Part shown: positions 7,430 to 17,022 of the stretch, one piece after another
Layout of the letters: each line of letters begins with the position of its first letter
Position numbering within the stretch: the stretch's first letter is position 1
Assembly (NCBI GenBank): GCA_963778945.1
Contig: CAVZWL010000018.1
Span: 1-64,000 of the forward strand
Reading direction: 5' to 3'
Origin: Fen-1254 sp963778945
GTDB taxonomy: Bacteria; Bacteroidota; Ignavibacteria; UBA10030
Length of the DNA stretch: 64,000 nt
The notes under the pieces: model-generated
Seen by the model: only the letters and a program-made list of their open reading frames with translations
The model's database searches: none
What the model was told of the DNA's origin: nothing
Made by a program: the position numbers and the translations under genes

Positions 7430-10329
7430 CTATTTCGCCGGCGCTTGTATCCCGGAATTCTTGATATGTTCCAGCTCTTGAATCCGCTGTTTGACACCCG
7501 GGTCGTTCGGGTATTGAGTCTGAAGTTTCCGGAGAATTTCAATTGCCTTGTCATATTCTTTTGTCATATCGTAAAGTTCCAAAAGCGCACGATATGGATT
7601 GATGTATGAATTGGAATTTATATTTCCCGAATTGATAAGATTCAAGCAGTCCGGTTCGATGCTGCTTGCAAGATCCTTTACGCGATCGACGCGTCCGGCC
7701 ATGTGATAAATGGTTGCAATATTCATAGCATATTCCCATCCCAGTGGATTTTTTGCATGCGGAATAAGCGTTTCCATCCGATCAGTACCTCTACAGCTTT
7801 CTTTGTGTCATGGCTGAAATTTACATAATAAGCCGCCAGCGCAGTAAAAGCAGATCGATAATTGAGCATGATCCGGCTTGTGTTTTCATCGAAGAACACA
7901 TTCGGATTTGCAATCTCACGGAATTTGTATCCGTATTGCGGGGTCGTAGAATAACCGGAAGGTTCGTGAAAAATATTCGCTTCAATAACCGCCGGGTCGA
8001 TACCCTCATAGAATTGCCCTACTTTGTGCGGCTCCAGTTTCCATGCGAGTCCTTTGAAGGATAAATATTCATCGAGGCCGATCTTTGCATCGGGAGAGCA
8101 GGTCGCAGCGAAATAAATCGGACGCTTCCACTCATTCGCAAGTATAATATCATAAACCGCGATGTCCTGTACGCGGAGCGCTTTTGTGGAACCATACTGG
8201 AGCGTGTTCTTCATAAAAAATACGATAGCGCCGTGATTTGTAATCGATGTATCGAGCGTCGTGTGAGTGGCCTCTTGATACCGATCGATAGTCTCTTTGT
8301 CGACCGGGATACGAAGGTTCCTCGGTTCCCATGGGATCGGCTGAATTTCTTCGATATACGAATCGGGCATATTCATTGGAACCGCCTTTGCATCAGTATA
8401 TGCCGGGGTATGTTTCATTTGCAGAAGGTACCAGGAAGTATTGCCGAGGCTCAAATTGACGATTCTCACATCGCGCCGGACCCCTTCGACATCCTGAATG
8501 TACCAGAGAGGAAATGTATCGTTATCACCTTGAGTAAAAAGGATACCATCCTTTTCACATGTCTGGAGAAGATTATATGCAAAATCCCAGGGGACCCAAT
8601 TTTTGGATCGATCATGCGTAGAGTAATTTGCCTGCAGCATCCGGCCTGGAATAGCAAGAGCAGACAGCACAAGAAGACTTATGCCAAGAGGTCTTGCATA
8701 GGATTGCTGTCCCAGCTTTTCGAAAATAAGATCGAGCAATCCGCGTATACCGAGAGCTATCCATATTGTAAAGATGAGATACGCACCGCAATAAAAATAT
8801 TCACGGTCTCTTGGCTGAGGCTGCTGCTGATTTTGATAGTACGTAATCAAATATCCCATGAGAACAAAAGTAAAGATCAGCAGCGATCCGAGTCTCCAGT
8901 TTTTTCGTGTCGAGTAGTACAATCCCCATAAGCCCATAAAGAATGGAATACAGAGGAATTCTTTCCAATTGACTCCGGCATCCTGATCGTGCGAAATTCT
9001 GCCGATGAAATTCCATGCGACATAGCGGTGGAACATATGACCCATCTGCCAACGCCAAAAGAAATCAAAATCGCTCGTGTAATTTGCATAGATATCCGCT
9101 TTTTCCGGTTCGTTCGACCAGCGCCGTTTGAACAATGGAAATTCTCCGTACTGTTCGCGATTAAGGTAGGAAATCAACTGTGCAAAGGATTTCGGACGAT
9201 TCTCATTCATCGGCAAGTTCGCATTTGCACGGATGACGATCATCGTATAGGTTGTCACTCCAAGCACTGCCAGAATCACGGCAGAAAGAGAAAGTGCAAG
9301 GATCTGTTTTTTCCGTGTCAGCGCCCAGTATACACCAAAGCCGGCTGCGGCAAGTATGCCGATAAGTATAAACATGCCGGTTTGAAGATTATCTCCGGCT
9401 ACGGCAAGCAATGTGGTGGGCAGATAACGGATAATGCCGGGGAAAACGACAGCAAGCGCGATGCCGCCGACGAGAATGCCCAGATAATAGGAACTCTTGA
9501 CAAAAATCTTTTTACGGAAAAATCCCAGAATAATGAGCGTGCCGATAACCATTGCGATCTTGAACTTGGTTTCAAAGGCCGATAATGCCGCTGCAGTAGG
9601 GGCGCTGGCGTCTGTTTGCCCGCTCCATAGAATTGCTGCTATAACAAAAAGAAAAAAAGCGTGACCGATAAAAACGTAAAGCGATTGCAAACATTCCTGA
9701 TCATTTGCAGCATATTTTCGCAAAACGACCCAGATGCCGACAATAACGATGGTAAGGACGCTCATAAGGTGCAGGCCGCCTGACAAGCCGGAAATGTACG
9801 CGATAAGCAGAAGATACCGCTCGCTGCCGGGTTCGTCCGCATGCTCATTCCAGATGAGCATCAGCAGGAGCATCGAAGAATACAGAAAAGTACTCGAAGC
9901 AAAATAGTTTGCTTCGGCGGCATTGAACCAAAATGTATCGCTAAAAGAAAGTGTCAATGCTCCGATGGCTGCGATGAAGTAGGTCGCGAGAGTATCAAAG
10001 GAAACTTGATCCGACTTTCCTTTGTATGCTTCAATAACCTTCACAATGATCAGATAAAGAAAAAATACAGTGAATGCGCTGGCAAGAGCCGAGACGAGAT
10101 TCATGCGGAATCCCAAACTCCCCGGAATCGGAAGCATATAGAAAATGCGTCCGACAAGGGAAAAGAGCGGCCCTCCCGGCGGATGCGGCACCTGCATGCG
10201 ATAGGCCGCTGCCGACAATTCGCCCGGATCCCAAAAAGATACGGAAACCTGGGCGGTTATGATCATCTGAATTGAAGAGATGAGGAGAACGAAAGCTCCA
10301 ATGATGCGGTATATGATATTTGTTTTCAT
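7430..10329 (-). CDS. DUF2723 (TMEM260-like) GT-C glycosyltransferase with TPR tail, one frameshift
   Basis: A large inner-membrane protein (about 966 residues when repaired). The N-terminal two-thirds contain many transmembrane helices and the DUF2723 hallmark start: a first helix followed by SFWDPGELSAAAYRMQVPHP and PGGPLFSLVGRIFYMLP. The acidic residues of this first loop are typical of GT-C enzymes using polyprenyl-phosphate sugars. The eukaryotic relative TMEM260 is an O-mannosyltransferase, so protein glycosylation is plausible. The C-terminus has tetratricopeptide-like helices (YRALLELYDMTKEYDKAIEILRKL). The frame breaks near 7782: one frame reads KKAVEVLIGWKRLF, the correct continuation is VEVL-DRMETLIPHAKNPLGWE, one base short. 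No good ribosome site is seen before the ATG. Confidence 0.85.
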
Positions 10330-10730
10330 CGTTTTAATATTTTATGGTTGAACATACAACATTAAGTATAAGAAGAAGTCTTGTAAGAAAGAAGCAGGAA
10401 ATTCCATTTTTTGAGGAATATTGACAAAAATAATAATTTGCGGCATCCAACTGCAGCGTGAAAAGCCCGGTCGTCCATACTTTACAATGTGCCGCTGAGG
10501 GAATTTTGAATTATTTGTAATGCCACATAGAGCGGAAGAGATAAGGGTTAAGAATCGAAACATCCTCGCTGGCGGCAATGAGATTCTTCAATCCATTGAA
10601 TATGAAAAATAACCCCGGAAAGTCATCATGCAGAGCATTCATCTGCTTAAGGATATTCTGCATTCGGCACCGCAGAAAGCGTCGGGATCGCTCCGCGGTT
10701 CGAAGAATGACGGGCGCAATCGATGCCGTC
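10330..10730. other. Intergenic stretch without a convincing gene
   Basis: About 400 bases between the glycosyltransferase start and the phosphoglucomutase stop. A minus-strand open frame crosses it and overlaps pgmB, but its upper part is antisense to pgmB and its middle is a GC-rich repeat-like string (around 10665-10715). I see no ribosome site or recognisable domain. It probably holds the upstream region of the glycosyltransferase plus a decayed repeat. Confidence 0.5.
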
Positions 10731-11381
10731 TTATGAAATCTGCAGCAGCTCGTCTGTCGTGATTTTACTAAGATCCTTGATGAGAACGACCGCATTGGGC
10801 AGGTATTTTTTTTCTCCGATTCCCAAAGACAACATTCCTGCTGCATTGGCGGCTTCGATGCCTGCAACGGCATCTTCCACGACAAGACAATTTTTTGGGT
10901 CGAGTCCCAGCCGCTGTGCTGCAAGCAGAAATGGTTCAGGGTGCGGTTTGTTGTGTTTAATATCGTAGCCGTCTACGATGGTATCGAAGTATTGACCGAT
11001 ATGCACTTTTTCGATAATGGGCTTTGCATTTTTGCTGTTGGAAGCGATGGCGATTTTAATGTTCCGCTTTTTCAATTCACTGAGAATCGATACTGATCCG
11101 GGCAGCAGAGCATCTTCGGCGACATTCTCGAGAGATTCCACGAAGTAGCGATTTTTGCGATCTGCTATTTCAAGTTTTTCAGCGTCGGTGCACCGTTTCC
11201 CGGCGGCATCCAGTAAAATATCGACGCACTTCATTCGTGCAACGCCGCGGAACTTATGATTAAATTCCCGGCTAAAAAAACTAAAGCCCTCTTCATCGCA
11301 AAGCCGCTGCCATGATTTGTAATGGTACTCATCCGTAGAGACAAGGACGCCGTCCAGGTCGAAAATAACTCCATATATCAT
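10731..11381 (-). CDS. pgmB: Beta-phosphoglucomutase-like HAD hydrolase
   Basis: A 216-residue HAD-superfamily protein. Motif I FDLDGVL supplies nucleophile D8 and acid/base D10. A cap domain follows (KSWQRLCDEEGFSFFSREFNHKFRG), then motif II IAIASNSKN, the motif III lysine in KHNKPHPEPFLLAAQRLG, and motif IV VVEDAVAGIEAANAAGM. The arrangement fits beta-phosphoglucomutase, which interconverts beta-glucose 1-phosphate and glucose 6-phosphate in maltose/trehalose use, but other sugar-phosphate phosphatases look alike. No maltose or trehalose phosphorylase lies next to it, so the exact substrate is uncertain. Confidence 0.88.
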   Translation of the reverse strand: MIYGVIFDLDGVLVSTDEYHYKSWQRLCDEEGFSFFSREFNHKFRGVARMKCVDILLDAAGKRCTDAEKLEIADRKNRYFVESLENVAEDALLPGSVSILSELKKRNIKIAIASNSKNAKPIIEKVHIGQYFDTIVDGYDIKHNKPHPEPFLLAAQRLGLDPKNCLVVEDAVAGIEAANAAGMLSLGIGEKKYLPNAVVLIKDLSKITTDELLQIS

Positions 11382-11608
11382 AAACCGCTCATTTTTCGCT
11401 GTGCGCCGGCACGATCTTTATATGCGGCGATGGTTGTAAGGATATTCTAACGAAGCCGCCGAATCAATCAATTGTCATAGAGCGATGTGCGGCAGCTCCG
11501 CTCTAAATTCTGAAGAAGAAGCTACAAAAGCAAGCTGCAATGCATAAGGCGCCGGCGCATATAATTTACTGCTTTTTAAAAAAGGAAGGACGGGATCGAG
11601 CCGGTTGA

Positions 11609-12715
11609 TTATACGGCGATCGGCATTATTTGTTTTTTAAATTCTTTCGGGGTTATGCCGGTGTGTTTTTTAAATGCACTATTGAAAGTCGACTTGGAGT
11701 TGAATCCCGCTTCGAGCGCTATTTCGGAGATATTCTGTGTATGTGCATATTTTGCGATCAGTTCTTTGCTCTTTTCAATGCGGTACTTGTTGACAAAGTC
11801 GTTAAAGTTTTGATGAAATGATTCGTTAATCACCTGGGATACATAGCATGGCGCAATGTCCAATTTTTCCGAAAGATTCGGCAGGGAAAGTGACGGATCG
11901 AGATAGACATGATCTTTCTGCATGAGAGCAAGAAGTTTTTTATGATAATGATGCTTCTCCGATTCCTGCAGGGCCGACGATTGGTATTTTAATGAATAAG
12001 AAAAAGTTTCGGGCCTTTTTAAGGCGAATACGACTATTCCGTTAAAGAAAAGAAATGCTATGACGGAATAGAGACTGCCGGCATAAGGGCACCAGACCGG
12101 ATGTCGTAAAACATCCCATGAAATGAACAGCTGCAGCTGTACGAGCCAGAGAAGTATATAACCGACGATAAAAAAACGCACCCAGGCGAGCCGGGAGTTG
12201 TCGATATATGAGAGGAGCGTTCTCCATCGAAGGCCGAATGATCGCAAGTTCTTGCTTGATGCCGCCAGGTAGAGGATGGTCTGCAGCACAATAGCGCCGC
12301 TGATATAAATTCTTCCGGGATACATCCATATCGTAAAATGCTCCGTCGTGCGCTCGATGAGAATTGCTGCACATACGGAAAAAATAAACGGAACGAAATG
12401 GATCCAGTCCTTTTTCCTGAATTGAAAAATCGGAGAGAGGAGGGTCTTGATATAAAAAAACAAGAGAGGCCCGACCAAAAAAGCGGCCTGTCCGCAAACG
12501 AAAATGATTCTTTGCTCCTGCACGGATGTCGCATTAAAAAGACGGTTGCTCGTGAGAAGCGTGCAGGTCACCATCACGCCAAAAATAAGAAGCAGAGAGA
12601 CAAGAAGAAAATTGTTGATGCGCGAATTTTTCTTATTCTGGGCAAAGAACACCGCCATCAGAAAAGATTGAAAAATCGCAATAATGCTGGCAATATAAAG
12701 GATGTCCATGGACAT
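11609..12715 (-). CDS. Membrane-anchored AraC-family regulator
   Basis: A 368-residue protein with an N-terminal half of about seven hydrophobic helices (starting ILYIASIIAIFQSFLMAVFF) and a C-terminal AraC DNA-binding domain. The second HTH reads ISEIALEAGFNSKSTFNSAFKK followed by GITPKEFKK. This 7TM-AraC architecture is common in Bacteroidota and is thought to couple a membrane or extracellular signal to transcription. It is divergent from nusB, with a 119-bp shared upstream region (12716-12834). Its target is not evident. Confidence 0.9.
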   Translation of the reverse strand: MSMDILYIASIIAIFQSFLMAVFFAQNKKNSRINNFLLVSLLLIFGVMVTCTLLTSNRLFNATSVQEQRIIFVCGQAAFLVGPLLFFYIKTLLSPIFQFRKKDWIHFVPFIFSVCAAILIERTTEHFTIWMYPGRIYISGAIVLQTILYLAASSKNLRSFGLRWRTLLSYIDNSRLAWVRFFIVGYILLWLVQLQLFISWDVLRHPVWCPYAGSLYSVIAFLFFNGIVVFALKRPETFSYSLKYQSSALQESEKHHYHKKLLALMQKDHVYLDPSLSLPNLSEKLDIAPCYVSQVINESFHQNFNDFVNKYRIEKSKELIAKYAHTQNISEIALEAGFNSKSTFNSAFKKHTGITPKEFKKQIMPIAV

Positions 12716-12834
12716 TGGATTGGTTTAAAAATAAGAAGAAACGAATGTTTCTGCAAATCGATTTTCCTTCATTTGCCTCGGCGGGATTTTTTCCCTAAGT
12801 TTGAATTGTATGATGGGAGTCCGATAAAGAAGAT

Positions 12835-13311
12835 ATGGAATTAAAACGGCGGGTTGTTCGCGAACGGGTCCTTCAAGCGCTCTATGCCTATGAGCTGTCA
12901 AAGGAGCCGATAGAAATGATCATCGATCATATACTGGATGATTTAAAAAAACATCAAGAGGCATTTGCGTTCGCGTGCAGTCTTATAAGAAAAGTCGTAG
13001 AAAAGACAAAGGATTTGGATGCTCTCATCCGGAAACGCGTCGAACACTGGGAATTCAGCCGCCTTGCCATTATCGACCGCATTATCCTTCGCATGAGCAT
13101 ATGTGAGATCCTGTATTTTGACGATATTCCCCCGAAGGTGTCCATCAATGAAGCGATTGAAATTGCGCGGGATTACAGCACCGAGAAGAGCGATAAATTC
13201 GTCAACGGAGTTCTCGATTCTATTTTGGCCGATTTAAAGAAAGATGGAAAACTATCGAAATCGGGCCGCGGTTTGTTAGATACAGCAGCAATAAAGAAAT
13301 CCCCAAAATGA
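12835..13311 (+). CDS. nusB: Transcription antitermination factor NusB
   Basis: All-helical NusB of 158 residues, which with NusE (S10) binds boxA in rRNA leaders to permit antitermination. Recognisable segments are RRVVRERVLQALYAYELS at the N-terminus, WEFSRLAIIDRIILRMSICEIL in the middle, and the conserved IPPKVSINEAIEIARDYST followed by SDKFVNGVLDSI near the C-terminus. The ATG at 12835 has a purine-rich site (AAGAAG) just upstream. It overlaps the following MFS gene by four bases (ATGA). Confidence 0.97.
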   Translation: MELKRRVVRERVLQALYAYELSKEPIEMIIDHILDDLKKHQEAFAFACSLIRKVVEKTKDLDALIRKRVEHWEFSRLAIIDRIILRMSICEILYFDDIPPKVSINEAIEIARDYSTEKSDKFVNGVLDSILADLKKDGKLSKSGRGLLDTAAIKKSPK

Positions 13312-14576
13312 TTCATCCCGAATCTTCCCGCCCGGCGCCGGAATCCTTTATCTCGCGAGCAAGAATATTTTCCTGGACACTTTTCGATTTTGCCAATACC
13401 GCTTTTTTTGTTATTGTTCTCACTGTAGGTTATCCGCTCTATTTTAAAGAAGTTGTCACGCAGGGAAGTCCGCAAGGCGATTTGCTTTGGGGAAGCGCTT
13501 TTAGCATATCGATGTGCATTGTTGCAGTTCTTTCTCCGGTACTCGGCGCTGCAGCCGATTACGGGGCAGGGAAGAAAAGATTTCTCTTCTTCTTTACATT
13601 TCTTTGCGTCTTTGCCACAGCTCTTCTTTATTTTGTCGATGAGGGCGGCATTTTCTCGGGAATTTTGCTGCTGGTTCTAGCGAATATCGGATACGAAGCA
13701 GGTCTGGTCTTTTATGATGCGTTTCTGCCGGAAATAGCGACAGAACGCACGTATGGACGCGTATCCGGCTACGGTTTTGCGATGGGCTACGTCGGTTCGC
13801 TGACAACGCTCGTGATAACGTACCCGCTCTATGCCGGCGGATTCGGCCAATCGAATTTACATAATGTGCAATTGAGTTTTTTGGTCTCGGCGGGGATGTT
13901 CGGATTTTTTGCTTTGCCGCTTTTTCTCTTTCTTCCAGACCGGCAGCGGACGGTCGATCTCCGTTTTAATTTTATCCGCATCGGCTTTCAGCGGCTGAAA
14001 GATACGTACCGGGAATTTCCGAAGTACCGCAACACGGGGAAATTCCTACTGGCATATTTCGTTTATATCGATGCGGTCAACACCATTATTATTTTTTCTT
14101 CGCTTTTTGCGCGCACGACGCTACATTTTACCATTGCGGAAATCGTCGTTTTTTTTGCAATGATACAAACATCGGCCATGCTCGGCGCCGCCTTTTTCGG
14201 TATTCTCTCCGATCATATCGGTCATAAGCGGACGCTGACTGTGACACTATTTATTTGGATGGCTGTGGTAGTTTTTTCATATTTTATTTATGCAAAATTC
14301 CTTTTCTACGGAGTCGGAATTATCGCAGGCCTTGCGCTCGGTTCTTCCCAATCCACGAGCCGGAGTCTTATGACGGAATTGACTCCTCCTGAGAAGAAGA
14401 CGGAATTTTTCGGATTCTATTCGTTTTTCGGAAGAGCTTCAGCAATTGTCGGACCTTTTGTTTTCGGCTTGATTTCTTCTCTGGTCAACCAGAGAGTCGC
14501 GATTCTTTCCGTCGGTGCGTTTTTACTGGCAGGTATTCTTTTGCTGCAGCGAGTGCAAATTGTAAAAAAAGTTTGA
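13308..14576 (+). CDS. UMF1-family MFS transporter
   Basis: A 422-residue major-facilitator protein with about twelve transmembrane helices. The N-terminal ARIFSWTLFDFANTAFFVIVLTV and the helix-5 region GYVGSLTTLVITYPLY match the UMF1 family, related to yeast Atg22 vacuolar amino-acid exporters. A conserved AxxDxGxxKR-like loop (AAADYGAGKKR) follows helix 3. The start overlaps the nusB stop (ATGA), indicating translational coupling. Substrates of bacterial UMF1 proteins are largely unknown. Confidence 0.88.
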   Translation: MIHPESSRPAPESFISRARIFSWTLFDFANTAFFVIVLTVGYPLYFKEVVTQGSPQGDLLWGSAFSISMCIVAVLSPVLGAAADYGAGKKRFLFFFTFLCVFATALLYFVDEGGIFSGILLLVLANIGYEAGLVFYDAFLPEIATERTYGRVSGYGFAMGYVGSLTTLVITYPLYAGGFGQSNLHNVQLSFLVSAGMFGFFALPLFLFLPDRQRTVDLRFNFIRIGFQRLKDTYREFPKYRNTGKFLLAYFVYIDAVNTIIIFSSLFARTTLHFTIAEIVVFFAMIQTSAMLGAAFFGILSDHIGHKRTLTVTLFIWMAVVVFSYFIYAKFLFYGVGIIAGLALGSSQSTSRSLMTELTPPEKKTEFFGFYSFFGRASAIVGPFVFGLISSLVNQRVAILSVGAFLLAGILLLQRVQIVKKV

Positions 14577-14581
14577 GTTTT

Positions 14582-14665
14582 CTGCAGCCGCGGGCAGCTT
14601 GTTTACCCGCCTTGCTCGACCTTTTGGCGGGTCCCGTAAACATCGTCAGATATTTTCGGGATGAC
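14582..14665. repeat. Intergenic palindromic repeat, copy 1
   Basis: A GC-rich block containing the string CTTGTTTACCCGCCTTGCTC then GACCTTTTGGCGGGTCCCG, framed by CCGCGG-type ends. The same 40-base core recurs at 15736-15812. It lies right after the MFS stop and partly forms hairpins (ACCCGCC/GGCGGGT). Confidence 0.75.
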
Positions 14666-14719
14666 CGCAGAAGCGCGGCAGACATGAACATATCTATCTT
14701 TTAAAAAAGGATAATCTTT

Positions 14720-15658
14720 ATGAAAAAGAAAATTCTCTTTTCGTGTCTTGCAATTCTCTCTCTTTTTTCCGGATGTCAAAAAGAGCCGGAAGAAACAAAT
14801 ACAAAAGGGACGATTCATCTTTTATTTCCGGAATCGCTTGCGCCGGCGATGAATGCGGAAGTCGACGCGTTTATGGGTAATTATAAAGAATCCGGTGCAA
14901 ACATTACGGCTGAATGTGTTCCAGTTGTAGAAGCGCTGGATCGGTTTAAGAAAGATACTTTGCGATTGGCATTTTCAACACAGCGTCTGACTGATGCGGA
15001 AAAAGAATCGACAACGAAAGTATCTCCCGATTTTGAAGAAATCCTCATTGCCTATGACGGCATAGCGGCTGTAGTCAATAAAAATAATCCGGTCGTTGAG
15101 ATGACAACACAGGAAATTGCCGGCATATTGACGGGCAAGATTGTGAAATGGAGTCAGCTTTCGCGCGCAAAAGGAATGAGCGGCGCCTTAACGCTTGTGT
15201 TTCAAGATTCAGCGGATGCAGCTCTTTACCTTAAGACCCGTCTGGGACTTCAACAATTCTCACCGGTTTTAAATCGGACGAATTCCGAATTGGAGACAAT
15301 CGATGCAGTGGTAAAGAATCGCTCTGCAATCGGATTTGTTTCTACTGCATGGCTCGATTCTGTAAAAGCTTCGGTCAAAGCAATCGATTTGTCATCGGCA
15401 GGAATTGAAAGTGATACGTCCTATAGGGTTGCTCCCGAAGCTGCCGGGAAATTCTTCTCACCTCATCCGGCATATATTTACCAGAAGTATTATCCATTCT
15501 GGCGTACAATCTATGCGTATTGCCGGACGCCGTATTCGAATATCGCGGCAGGATTTGCCAGCTATGTTGCAGGAGCAGAGGGGCAGAAATTATTACTCAG
15601 TAAGGGAGTTGTTCCCGGAACGCAGCATATTCATTTAAGATCAGTGAATGGTGAATAG
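14720..15658 (+). CDS. PstS-like phosphate-binding lipoprotein
   Basis: A 312-residue secreted lipoprotein with signal peptide and lipobox LFSGC (C19). The body has the periplasmic phosphate-binding fold: IHLLFPESLAPAMNAEV at the N-terminus, LRLAFSTQRLTDAEKE in the ligand region, and VNKNNPVVEMTTQEIAGILTG followed by KWSQL, typical of the PstS-like (PBP superfamily) domain. A good ribosome site (AGGA) precedes ATG 14720. No PstCAB permease is adjacent, so it is an orphan binding protein, perhaps for phosphate sensing or a distant transporter. Confidence 0.85.
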   Translation: MKKKILFSCLAILSLFSGCQKEPEETNTKGTIHLLFPESLAPAMNAEVDAFMGNYKESGANITAECVPVVEALDRFKKDTLRLAFSTQRLTDAEKESTTKVSPDFEEILIAYDGIAAVVNKNNPVVEMTTQEIAGILTGKIVKWSQLSRAKGMSGALTLVFQDSADAALYLKTRLGLQQFSPVLNRTNSELETIDAVVKNRSAIGFVSTAWLDSVKASVKAIDLSSAGIESDTSYRVAPEAAGKFFSPHPAYIYQKYYPFWRTIYAYCRTPYSNIAAGFASYVAGAEGQKLLLSKGVVPGTQHIHLRSVNGE

Positions 15659-15735
15659 TAAATCGAGAATAGTAAATGAATGGAAAGGGGTGCTGCCGTT
15701 CAACGTGTTGCAGTGCTGCTGTTACAATTAATTCT

Positions 15736-15812
15736 GTAGCCGCGGGCGGCTTGTTTACCCACCTTGCTCGACCTTTTGGCGGGCCCCGCCTCAGGAGGGC
15801 GACCGCGGATGG
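15736..15812. repeat. Intergenic palindromic repeat, copy 2
   Basis: Nearly identical to the block at 14582-14665 over GCCGCGGGC(A/G)GCTTGTTTAC through GACCTTTTGGCGGG. It diverges afterwards into CCCCGCCTCAGGAGGGCGAC. It follows the lipoprotein gene. Confidence 0.75.
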
Positions 15813-15865
15813 CTGTGAAAAACAAGAGGACAAGTATTTTGGTCAATGCTCCAAGCAACCAATAA

Positions 15866-16190
15866 ATGCAAAAAGGTATGTCATTTAGAATTAAATATTA
15901 TCTAAAACTTATTTTTTTTACAGCTGCATTCATTTCTTTTGGACTTGTTGTGAGTCATCAATTATAAACATATTATTGTTCCGAGACTTCCTGACTGGCA
16001 CAATGTACCCATAGTGTGGCAATTATTGGTGTTCGCTCCTATCATCATCGCAATATTGTTGTTAAGCCTACGCATTTCAACGCTTGGTCAGTATATAACT
16101 GTTGTTCTCGTCTCTGCTTCAGTGACAGAACTATTCATCTATGTTATGTCCGCACTTAGCGAGTACAGGATTTCGCAAGGAACCAATTGA
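15866..16190 (+). CDS. Small hypothetical membrane protein, one frameshift
   Basis: Two frames join into a protein of about 107 residues. The first reads MSFRIKYYLKLIFFTAAFIS then FGLVVSHQL and stops. One frame over it continues KHIIVPRLPDWHNVPIVWQL, then a strongly hydrophobic LVFAPIIIAILLLSLRI and a second hydrophobic stretch ending SALSEYRISQGTN. This resembles a two- to three-helix membrane protein broken by one indel near 15960. No family recognised. It is AT-rich relative to the flanking repeats. Confidence 0.5.
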
Positions 16191-16209
16191 GGAGAATTTA
16201 TTTTTTACT

Positions 16210-16320
16210 ATGCGATTCTTATTTATATTTTTAGGGTATACCTTCTGCACTTTACTCATTTGGCTTGGTGTAAATATTTTTCGAAAATTATTAAAACGTA
16301 TTTCATCGGCTGCGCACTAA
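16210..16320 (+). CDS. Possible 36-residue single-helix membrane peptide
   Basis: An ATG at 16210 opens MRFLFIFLGYTFCTLLIWLG then a basic tail (NIFRKLLKRISS) and stops at 16320. It has one clear transmembrane helix with positive residues on the C-terminal side. A GGAG motif lies 20 bases upstream, further than ideal. It may be a genuine small protein following the frameshifted membrane gene, or a chance frame beside repeats. Confidence 0.35.
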   Translation: MRFLFIFLGYTFCTLLIWLGVNIFRKLLKRISSAAH

Positions 16321-16560
16321 CCGGGCACTCCCGCTGATCCCGTTTTTAATAGGATAAAATCCATGAGCACGGGTGCGATTAATCGCGCGAAAATATTTAT
16401 GGACAAAATAAAAAGGTCGGCACGCACGCGGCGTGTTTTGGCGGGCGTCATCAGTCGGCGTCGCCGCAATGCGGGCAGGCCTCCGGGTCGAATAGAAGCA
16501 TTTCGGGATAAACTTTAGCCGCGGTAGGCACAACTAAACTGGCAGTTAAGTTAGAAGAAC
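16321..16560. repeat. Palindrome-rich intergenic repeat block
   Basis: GC-rich mosaic without a gene. It contains ATTAATCGCG-type inverted strings, GCACGCACGCGGCGTG, GGCGTCGCC, and a GGCAGGCCTCCGGGTC segment like the tails of the repeats near 7060 and 7315. It appears to belong to the same family of intergenic elements. Confidence 0.5.
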
Positions 16561-16597
16561 GGTATATTTAGTTGTTAAAAAAAATAAGGAGAGAAAT

Positions 16598-16804
16598 ATG
16601 AGACAAGTCATTGTCTATCCTGGTGAAGATGAATATTGGATATCAGAATGCCCAAGTTTGCCTGGATGTATTAGTCAGGGTAAAAACAAAGAAGAAGCTA
16701 TTGTAAACATTCGAGAGGCAATAGAGGGTTATATCGAAGTATTGCAGGAAGATCATCGTCCCATTCCTCCAGAACGTTTTGAAACAATAGTCGTTGCCAT
16801 ATGA
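16598..16804 (+). CDS. hicB: HicB-family antitoxin
   Basis: A 68-residue HicB-type antitoxin with the partial RNase-H-like fold: YPGEDEYWISECPSLPGCIS then GKNKEEAIVNIREAIEGYIE, the DEDxWIAECPxLPGC signature of the family. It lacks a C-terminal DNA-binding extension. A strong ribosome site (AAGGAGAG) precedes the ATG. The stop overlaps the hicA start (ATGA), so antitoxin is made first and the pair is translationally coupled. It neutralises the downstream toxin. Confidence 0.92.
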   Translation: MRQVIVYPGEDEYWISECPSLPGCISQGKNKEEAIVNIREAIEGYIEVLQEDHRPIPPERFETIVVAI

Positions 16805-17022
16805 GTGGGCTTCCAAGAATTTCAGGACGCGAGTGTGCAAAAATTCTTTTTAAAATTGGTTTCACTCTAAAACGTCAACATGGGAGTCACATGATTCTTC
16901 GCAGGGATGATCCGTTCTGCCAACTTGTTGTTCCAGATCATGATGAATTAGATCGTGGAACATTACGAGCCATTATTCGACATGCGAACATCGGCGTAGA
17001 AGAATTCGCTAAGCTTTTATAA
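16801..17022 (+). CDS. hicA: HicA-family mRNA interferase toxin
   Basis: A 73-residue HicA toxin with a double-stranded-RNA-binding-like fold. The motif GFTLKRQHGSHMILRR contains the catalytic histidine (GSH), followed by VVPDHDELDRGTLRAIIRHA, the VPxHxExxxGTLRxIxR signature. HicA enzymes cleave mRNA under stress and are blocked by HicB. The unit sits alone among repeats, typical of mobile toxin-antitoxin modules. Confidence 0.93.
   Translation: MSGLPRISGRECAKILFKIGFTLKRQHGSHMILRRDDPFCQLVVPDHDELDRGTLRAIIRHANIGVEEFAKLL

Noticed and set aside
10511..10924. A 137-residue minus-strand open frame next to pgmB
   Set aside because: Most of it is the shifted frame of pgmB or crosses repeat-like sequence; there is no ribosome site or recognisable domain.
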